DNA of 10,698 nt from NCBI GenBank assembly GCA_964346275.1, contig CAYFUR010000122.1:1-10698 (forward strand). Direction: 5' to 3'. The DNA comes from CAYFUR01 sp964346275. Lineage in GTDB: Bacteria; Sumerlaeota; Sumerlaeia; SLMS01. The number at the start of each line of letters is the position of its first letter. Positions within the stretch are counted from its first letter, which is position 1. The notes beneath the pieces are model-generated. The model saw only the letters and a program-made list of their open reading frames with translations, did not search any database and was not told the DNA's origin. Positions 6,913 through 10,698 of the stretch are shown one piece after another. The position numbers and the translations under genes were made by a program.

Positions 6913-8127
6913 CTAAACATCAACGTCGAATTTGCGCAAAAACCGGCACAATCTTTCGATCTGCCGGGGCCAGGAGTAGAATCGTTCGGCCGCACGGCGG
7001 GCGTTTCGGCCCGCTTCTTCCCGTATCTCCGGAGAATCGGCCAATTGCACGAGAGCACGGCCAAGGCCCTCAGCCGAAGCCTCGCCGGCGGTGCCGAGTT
7101 GAAACCGTTCGGCCACGCGCCCCATATCACCCACGTCGCAGGTAGCAATGGGATGGCCGGAGGCCATATAGTCGCCGAACTTGTTGGGCCAGCGGCACCG
7201 GTTGAAGGGAATATCACGCAGCGGCATGACGAGAAAATCCGAAGCGCCGAGATATTGGGGAATCTCGGAAAACGGCCTGCGGTCATAATCGATCAGGTGG
7301 CCGCTCTTCACGGCCCGGTGGGCGATGCCCCCATCCTCGTACCACCGCGGACCACAGGATATCATCAGCACTTCCGGATAGGCGCGCCAAAGAATCTCCA
7401 GGGCTCCCTGGAGCTGGTCGTTGTCCGGTGTTACGTTTGCCACGTAGCCCAGAACCAGCCGCTTTTCCGGCAGCCCCAGTTTTTCCCGGCATTCTTTGCG
7501 GTCGAGGACGCGAATGCGGGAGGTGTCAGCACCGGAAACCAGGTGGAGGATCCGGGATCCAGGGATGCCCAGGCGGCGGGCATAACGCTTCATTGGGCTG
7601 GCAATGACCGAGACCGCATCCGCATCCCGCGCCGCCCGTTGTTCCAGGAGGTCTTCCATGCGAAAGCTGGCCCGGATCATGGCCCCGCGAAGGCCGCGCA
7701 CTTTCGAAGGGAGGGGCTTTTGCCAAAAACGCAGGTCGTGAAGCCCGCCCGCCTGGGAGTTCCAGAGATCGCACCAGTCCGTCATCCAGAAGCCGCAGCG
7801 TTTCCGCAGGAATCGGGCGGTTCCCTGATCGACGGGAAGATGTGAAAACGTATAGACAAGATCCCAGCGTTGGCGCAGTCCGAAGAGCCGCTGGAGAAGG
7901 CCGAGCGGTGAATAGCCTTCTCCTGGCTCGCGAAGCGGCGTCCAATTCGCCGTTTCCCACTGGGCCCAGCGGGGCGTTTGTTCCGTCAGGCGAGGGCGGT
8001 AGTATCCTTCTCCCGTGCAAACAAAGGCCACATCATGGCCGCGCTCGTGAAACGCACGGGCGATTTCCCTAGCGCGGAAGTAAGTTCCGCGTTCTCTCAG
8101 ATTATGATTCAGCACCAGGATCTTCAT
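6913..8127 (-). CDS. Glycosyltransferase, GT4-like (GT-B fold)
   Basis: A 404-residue cytoplasmic or membrane-associated glycosyltransferase of GT-B type. The N-terminal Rossmann domain begins MKILVLNHNLRERGTYFRAREIARAFHERGHDVAFV, with the Gly-rich acceptor-side loop. A mid-domain WMTDWCDLWN (114-123) lies in the N-terminal half. The C-terminal nucleotide-sugar domain starts at LVLGYVANVTPDND (224-236), and the donor-binding helix region is NRCRWPNKFGDYMASGHPIATCDVG (about 309-333). In this region Lys316 and Asp319 fall near where GT4 enzymes carry the EX7E motif. The canonical first Glu is not obvious, so the donor cannot be named. The ATG overlaps the upstream phosphatase stop as ATGA, with no separate Shine-Dalgarno, indicating translational coupling. 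A role in glycan or exopolysaccharide assembly controlled with the signalling genes is inference. Confidence 0.85.
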   Translation of the reverse strand: MKILVLNHNLRERGTYFRAREIARAFHERGHDVAFVCTGEGYYRPRLTEQTPRWAQWETANWTPLREPGEGYSPLGLLQRLFGLRQRWDLVYTFSHLPVDQGTARFLRKRCGFWMTDWCDLWNSQAGGLHDLRFWQKPLPSKVRGLRGAMIRASFRMEDLLEQRAARDADAVSVIASPMKRYARRLGIPGSRILHLVSGADTSRIRVLDRKECREKLGLPEKRLVLGYVANVTPDNDQLQGALEILWRAYPEVLMISCGPRWYEDGGIAHRAVKSGHLIDYDRRPFSEIPQYLGASDFLVMPLRDIPFNRCRWPNKFGDYMASGHPIATCDVGDMGRVAERFQLGTAGEASAEGLGRALVQLADSPEIREEAGRNARRAAERFYSWPRQIERLCRFLRKFDVDV

Positions 8128-9308
8128 AAAGTCGGAACTGCCACATCCAGCATGAGCATGGTCACGTCATCCTGCTGGGGCGTCTGGCCAGTGTGGGTAC
8201 GGAAGGCCTCGACGAGTGACTGGCAATACTCTTCCAATTCCAGGTGTGCCGACATCTCCAATGCCCTCCGAACGCCCTCCAGGCCGAATTCCTGCCCATT
8301 CGAATCGGGCTGTTCCGTGATTCCATCCGTGAAGCAGACGAGGCGTTTGCCCGGCCCCAGCGTAAATTCCGAGAGCGGGATCTCGACAGTATCGAGAATC
8401 CCGAGAGGCGTGGTGCCGTTTAATTCCACTTCGTCTATACGGTTTGATTCGAGATCGTGGAGAAGCGGGGGAGGGTGGCCAGCGCTGGCCTGGGTAACGC
8501 GGTGGCTTCTCGGGTCGTATTCCGCGAGATAGAAGGTAACGAAGCTGAAGGGGTTCAAGGCGTGTGACAGCACGTGGTTGAGTTCATGGAGCAGAACTTC
8601 GAGGCTGGCATTCTTCCCGGCCTGGCTTCGAAGCGTTGCTCGCAGGATCGACATATACATGGCGCTGGGTATCCCGTGTCCGCTGACGTCGCCGATGGCG
8701 ATCAGCACCCGCCCGTCGGGGCGTTCGATCACGTCATAGTAGTCGCCGCTTGCCATTCCGCTGGGAAGGTATCGAGCGGCAAAAGCCAATCCCTCTCTCT
8801 GAGGATAGTTGGTAGGGAGAAGATCGAGCTGGACTTTGACAACCTTGCCGCGCTCGTCCTCCAAGGCTGTGTTGACTTCGTCAAGGCGGTCGTACAGAGC
8901 TTTGGAGATCAGATGATTCTCGATGCGGGCGGTCAGTTCCGCCGGGTCGAAAGGCTTGGTCAGGAAATCCGAGGCACCGGCCTTGAGTCCCTGAAGGCGA
9001 TCATCCTGAGAGTTGCGGGCGGTGAGAAGGATGATCGGAAACAGAGCGTCCCGGGCAAATTCGGTTCGAATCCGCCGGAGGACTTCCAGTCCGCTGATCC
9101 CTTCCATTTCAACATCGAGGAGGAGAAGATCGCAGGGGTCCCGCTGAACACGCGCGAGAGCTTCCTCGCCCGAGCCAACCGTTTGGATGTTTCGGAATCG
9201 TTGCTTCAGAAGCGAGAGGATGATTGCCTGGTCCGAAGGGTTATCATCGCAAACCAGGATACGGGAATCAGGGTGGGCTCGATGGAGTGCTGCCGGGGTC
9301 TCAGCCAT
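8124..9308 (-). CDS. Response regulator with PP2C (SpoIIE/RsbU-type) serine phosphatase output
   Basis: A 394-residue two-domain signalling protein. Residues about 15-135 form a receiver domain with acidic pair Asp21/Asp22, phospho-acceptor Asp65 (LLLLDVEM), Thr96 and Lys118 (TKPF), all intact. A helical linker, probably coiled (about 136-165), joins it to a PPM/SpoIIE phosphatase domain (about 172-390) with metal-binding motifs SGDYYD (187-192), GDVSGHG (206-212), TDGITE (327-332) and QDDVTMLML (379-387). Such proteins dephosphorylate an STAS-domain anti-anti-sigma factor when the receiver is phosphorylated. The STAS gene lies directly upstream. There is no C-terminal HATPase kinase domain, unlike HsbR of Pseudomonas. 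GAGGG located 9 nt before the ATG is a good ribosome binding site. The stop overlaps the glycosyltransferase start. Confidence 0.95.
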   Translation of the reverse strand: MAETPAALHRAHPDSRILVCDDNPSDQAIILSLLKQRFRNIQTVGSGEEALARVQRDPCDLLLLDVEMEGISGLEVLRRIRTEFARDALFPIILLTARNSQDDRLQGLKAGASDFLTKPFDPAELTARIENHLISKALYDRLDEVNTALEDERGKVVKVQLDLLPTNYPQREGLAFAARYLPSGMASGDYYDVIERPDGRVLIAIGDVSGHGIPSAMYMSILRATLRSQAGKNASLEVLLHELNHVLSHALNPFSFVTFYLAEYDPRSHRVTQASAGHPPPLLHDLESNRIDEVELNGTTPLGILDTVEIPLSEFTLGPGKRLVCFTDGITEQPDSNGQEFGLEGVRRALEMSAHLELEEYCQSLVEAFRTHTGQTPQQDDVTMLMLDVAVPTL

Positions 9309-9328
9309 TGCTGGTTTCCCTCTGCCCG

Positions 9329-9631
9329 CTACTTGAACCGGAAAAAATTCATCATATGCGTCAGGCGAAACAGTGTCATGACCTTTTCAGGGGTATTCTG
9401 AATGATCAACTGGATTCCATCCCGCCCGTAGCGCTTGTTCACTCCAAGGAGGAGGCCGAGCCCGCTGGAGTCGATAAAGGTCACTCCCTGGAAGTCCAGG
9501 TAAACACGCTTGGGCTGCTGCTCGCTCAGCTCGTCCAGAAGCTTACGGAGCTCATGGTAATTGTCCGCCGAGATTTTCCCGGCCACATAGACAATTGGGT
9601 CCTCTCCATTTGATGAAAGCGACAGCTGCAA
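9329..9631 (-). CDS. STAS-domain anti-sigma factor antagonist (RsbV/SpoIIAA-like)
   Basis: A 100-residue single STAS domain. The hallmark VTFIDSSGLGLLLG (50-63) contains the serine normally phosphorylated by an anti-sigma kinase (Ser55, with Ser56 adjacent). In the unphosphorylated form such proteins sequester the kinase/anti-sigma factor and free its target. It precedes the REC-PP2C phosphatase gene by 20 nt, the arrangement expected for enzyme and substrate. Translation starts at TTG (9631-9629): no ATG exists in the N-terminal part, and AGAGG stands about 7 nt upstream within GAGAGGAAGGAAA. It is the first gene after the terminator at 9707-9737, so a promoter should lie between about 9632 and 9706, though I could not find a convincing one. 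The C-terminus (RLTHMMNFFRFK) is typical of the family. Confidence 0.93.
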   Translation of the reverse strand: MQLSLSSNGEDPIVYVAGKISADNYHELRKLLDELSEQQPKRVYLDFQGVTFIDSSGLGLLLGVNKRYGRDGIQLIIQNTPEKVMTLFRLTHMMNFFRFK

Positions 9632-9706
9632 TTTCCTTCCTCTCAGGCCGATGGGGTCACAGGAGCTGCCCTCAAGGAGTTTTCATGCCACGATTCTTCT
9701 TTCGGG

Positions 9707-9737
9707 AAAAAGATAACCCGGCAGGCGTCTGCCGGGT
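9707..9737 (-). terminator. Rho-independent terminator after the bS22-like gene
   Basis: Perfect 9-bp GC-rich stem with arms ACCCGGCAG (9716-9724) and CTGCCGGGT (9729-9737) and a 4-nt loop. On the - strand it is followed by TATCTTTTT (9715-9707). It lies 88 nt beyond the stop of the 29-aa gene and separates that gene from the STAS operon. Confidence 0.88.
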
Positions 9738-9825
9738 GAATCTGATATTTCATCGAGAAGATCTGCTGCGGAACATGCGGTTTCTAATGGCGAGGGCAAA
9801 TCCTCTCACGCCGATCAGGGAAACC

Positions 9826-9915
9826 TTATTTCCGCTGGAAGCGAGTGCGCCTGCGCATTTTCCGATATTTGTGCTTGCGAATCTTCTTACGACGCCACTT
9901 GATGACGCTACCCAT
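9826..9915 (-). CDS. AURKAIP1/COX24-domain mini-protein, bS22/mS38-like small ribosomal subunit protein
   Basis: A 29-residue, extremely basic protein (16 Lys/Arg) that begins MGSVIKWRRKKIRKHKYRK and ends with RTRFQRK. From memory, this matches the bacterial AURKAIP1/COX24-domain family, whose mycobacterial member is ribosomal protein bS22 of the 30S subunit and whose mitochondrial counterpart is mS38. The conserved parts are MGSVIK at the start, the R/K-H-K core and the RTR.QRK end. Compared with the mycobacterial form, Trp7 replaces a Lys, and the protein ends a few residues earlier. A ribosome binding site-like AAGGGG (within 9924-9932) lies roughly 10 nt upstream. A strong terminator follows, so it is probably a separately expressed gene. 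Its role as a structural rRNA-binding peptide is inferred from the family. Confidence 0.88.
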   Translation of the reverse strand: MGSVIKWRRKKIRKHKYRKMRRRTRFQRK

Positions 9916-10069
9916 GGATTTGGCCACCCCTTTCTAAGTCGAGTTAAATCAGAGCTTGGGGGAATGCGAAGCGCTTCACCCGAGCAACGAAAAGGAAACC
10001 TAGTGAAACAAGGGGGCGTGAACAAGAGAAATGTCCCCTTTTTCCCGTGAAAGGATCGCTAGAGACCGG
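9916..10069 (-). other. Upstream region of the bS22-like gene with weak terminator candidate
   Basis: A 154-nt spacer between the REC/GGDEF-like gene and the 29-aa gene. On the - strand, GGGGAC (10038-10033) and GCCCCC (10017-10012) can pair across a 15-nt loop with one mismatch, and TTGTTT follows. This is a possible but weak terminator for the upstream gene. A perfect 10-bp palindrome, GAAGCGCTTC, lies at 9968-9977. No convincing promoter was found; TTGTTC, a 17-nt spacer, then TAGGTT is the best match and has a poor -10. Confidence 0.3.
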
Positions 10070-10698
10070 TCATCCCGACGGCGTTCTCTGGCGACTGGCG
10101 GGCTTGTCCGGATAAAGTTTTTTTTCCGCTTCCGCCAGGAGGTCCTTGAGGGATCGAGGGCTTTTCGAGTCGTAGATCGCGTGTCCGATCCGGGCTTCGA
10201 TTTTGAGAACCTTCAGGATGTTCTGGAGCCGATCCTCGACAATTTCCAGCCCCTTCTCGTCAGAATCGAGGGCCAGCACGCAATACTGGGTTTTGCCGAA
10301 CCGGGAGATCAAGTCGGAGGAGCGGAAGCACCTCTGGAGCGCGTCGGAGACAGCCGCCGGATCGGGTGCTTTCTCCTGTCCCGTGGAGGGTATCTCACCG
10401 TGATTCCATGAGACGTCCAGCAAAATGAGGGCATGACTGTTTTTTTTGCGCCGGGCGTGGGCGAATTTGTTTTCGGCGAATTCCAGAAAATAGGTTTTGT
10501 GATAGAGGCCTGTCTGCTCGTCGCGGAACAAGCTCTTCTGCAGGTTTTGCCGCGCCGCATGCCGATCGATGGCAAGGATGATGGACCGGCAAAGCAACGT
10601 GGAATCGATGTGCCCTTTCAGGAAGAACTCCTGGGCTCCCCGCTCAACGGCCTCGCGGGCCAGTTCCATATCTTCCGTCGCGGAGAAAATAATAACGG
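10070..10698 (-). CDS. Receiver domain fused to degenerate GGDEF domain (5'-truncated)
   Basis: The gene runs off the right edge of the window, so only the last 208 or so residues are visible. They start inside a receiver domain: VIIFSATED is strand beta4 with the conserved Thr/Ser position, and AQEFFLKGH carries the beta5 Lys. A helix (about 36-55) leads to a GGDEF-fold region: RDEQTGLYHKTYFLEF matches the DxLTGLxNR entry motif, ALILLDVSW matches the strand usually reading LDIDxFK, and EARIGHAIYD plus DLLAEAEKKLY match the C-terminal G(I/V)A and ADxALY features. The active-site signature is replaced by RFGKTQYCVL where RYGGDEFxxL is expected, and the metal-binding Asp after LLD is not followed by HFK. 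It is very unlikely to be a diguanylate cyclase. It may be a c-di-GMP-independent signalling or docking protein. The stop is TGA at 10072-10070. Confidence 0.85.
   Translation of the reverse strand, partial: VIIFSATEDMELAREAVERGAQEFFLKGHIDSTLLCRSIILAIDRHAARQNLQKSLFRDEQTGLYHKTYFLEFAENKFAHARRKKNSHALILLDVSWNHGEIPSTGQEKAPDPAAVSDALQRCFRSSDLISRFGKTQYCVLALDSDEKGLEIVEDRLQNILKVLKIEARIGHAIYDSKSPRSLKDLLAEAEKKLYPDKPASRQRTPSG

Noticed and set aside
9968..9977. Palindrome GAAGCGCTTC upstream of the bS22-like gene as operator
   Set aside because: A 10-bp palindrome can arise by chance in a window of this size, and there is no mapped promoter beside it.
9750..10025. 91-codon - strand frame overlapping the bS22-like gene
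   Set aside because: It is in a different frame, has no domain and overlaps the better-supported 29-aa gene.

Overview
The window is a GC-rich bacterial chromosomal segment packed with housekeeping and signalling genes. I see no rRNA, tRNA, CRISPR array, insertion sequence or phage gene. Gene content (Trk potassium uptake, purine synthesis, tyrosyl-tRNA synthetase, RuvA, peptide deformylase) is ordinary. The combination of an Rsb-type partner-switching module and a bS22/mS38-like mini-ribosomal protein does not fix a phylum. A deep-branching or poorly cultured Gram-negative-type lineage is a reasonable guess, but the sequence alone does not prove it.

Layout. The left part (1-4920) reads on the + strand: the 3' part of trkH, purB (9 nt after trkH), tyrS (83 nt gap) and a PfkB-family 1-phosphofructokinase-like kinase (144 nt gap). 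The rest (4924-10698) reads on the - strand. In transcription order, from right to left, it holds: a truncated REC/degenerate-GGDEF protein at the window edge; a 29-codon gene for an AURKAIP1/COX24 (bS22/mS38) family ribosomal mini-protein, followed by a strong intrinsic terminator; an STAS anti-sigma-factor antagonist with a TTG start; a response regulator with a PP2C/SpoIIE-type phosphatase output; a group-4-type glycosyltransferase whose ATG overlaps the phosphatase stop codon; a 245-nt leader; def (peptide deformylase); two small two-helix membrane proteins of unknown function; and ruvA. The two gene blocks converge with only 3 nt between the pfkB-like and ruvA stop codons.

How they may work together. 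STAS plus REC-PP2C is the core of a partner-switching pathway: the phosphatase would dephosphorylate the serine of the STAS protein under control of a histidine kinase. The matching anti-sigma kinase (RsbW/HATPase) and the sensor kinase are not in the window. The next gene, a glycosyltransferase, is coupled to the phosphatase by an ATGA overlap, which suggests that the module and a surface-glycan or exopolysaccharide step are co-expressed. A neighbouring REC protein with a GGDEF fold that lacks its catalytic signature adds to the signalling character of the region. The def block carries housekeeping genes plus two uncharacterised membrane mini-proteins. A good sigma70-like promoter with a 9-bp inverted repeat across its -10 and start region lies just upstream of the 67-aa protein and ruvA.

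The most noteworthy items are the 29-aa ribosomal-type gene, the STAS/REC-PP2C/glycosyltransferase operon without a local kinase, the degenerate GGDEF protein, and the operator-like repeat in front of the 67-aa gene and ruvA.
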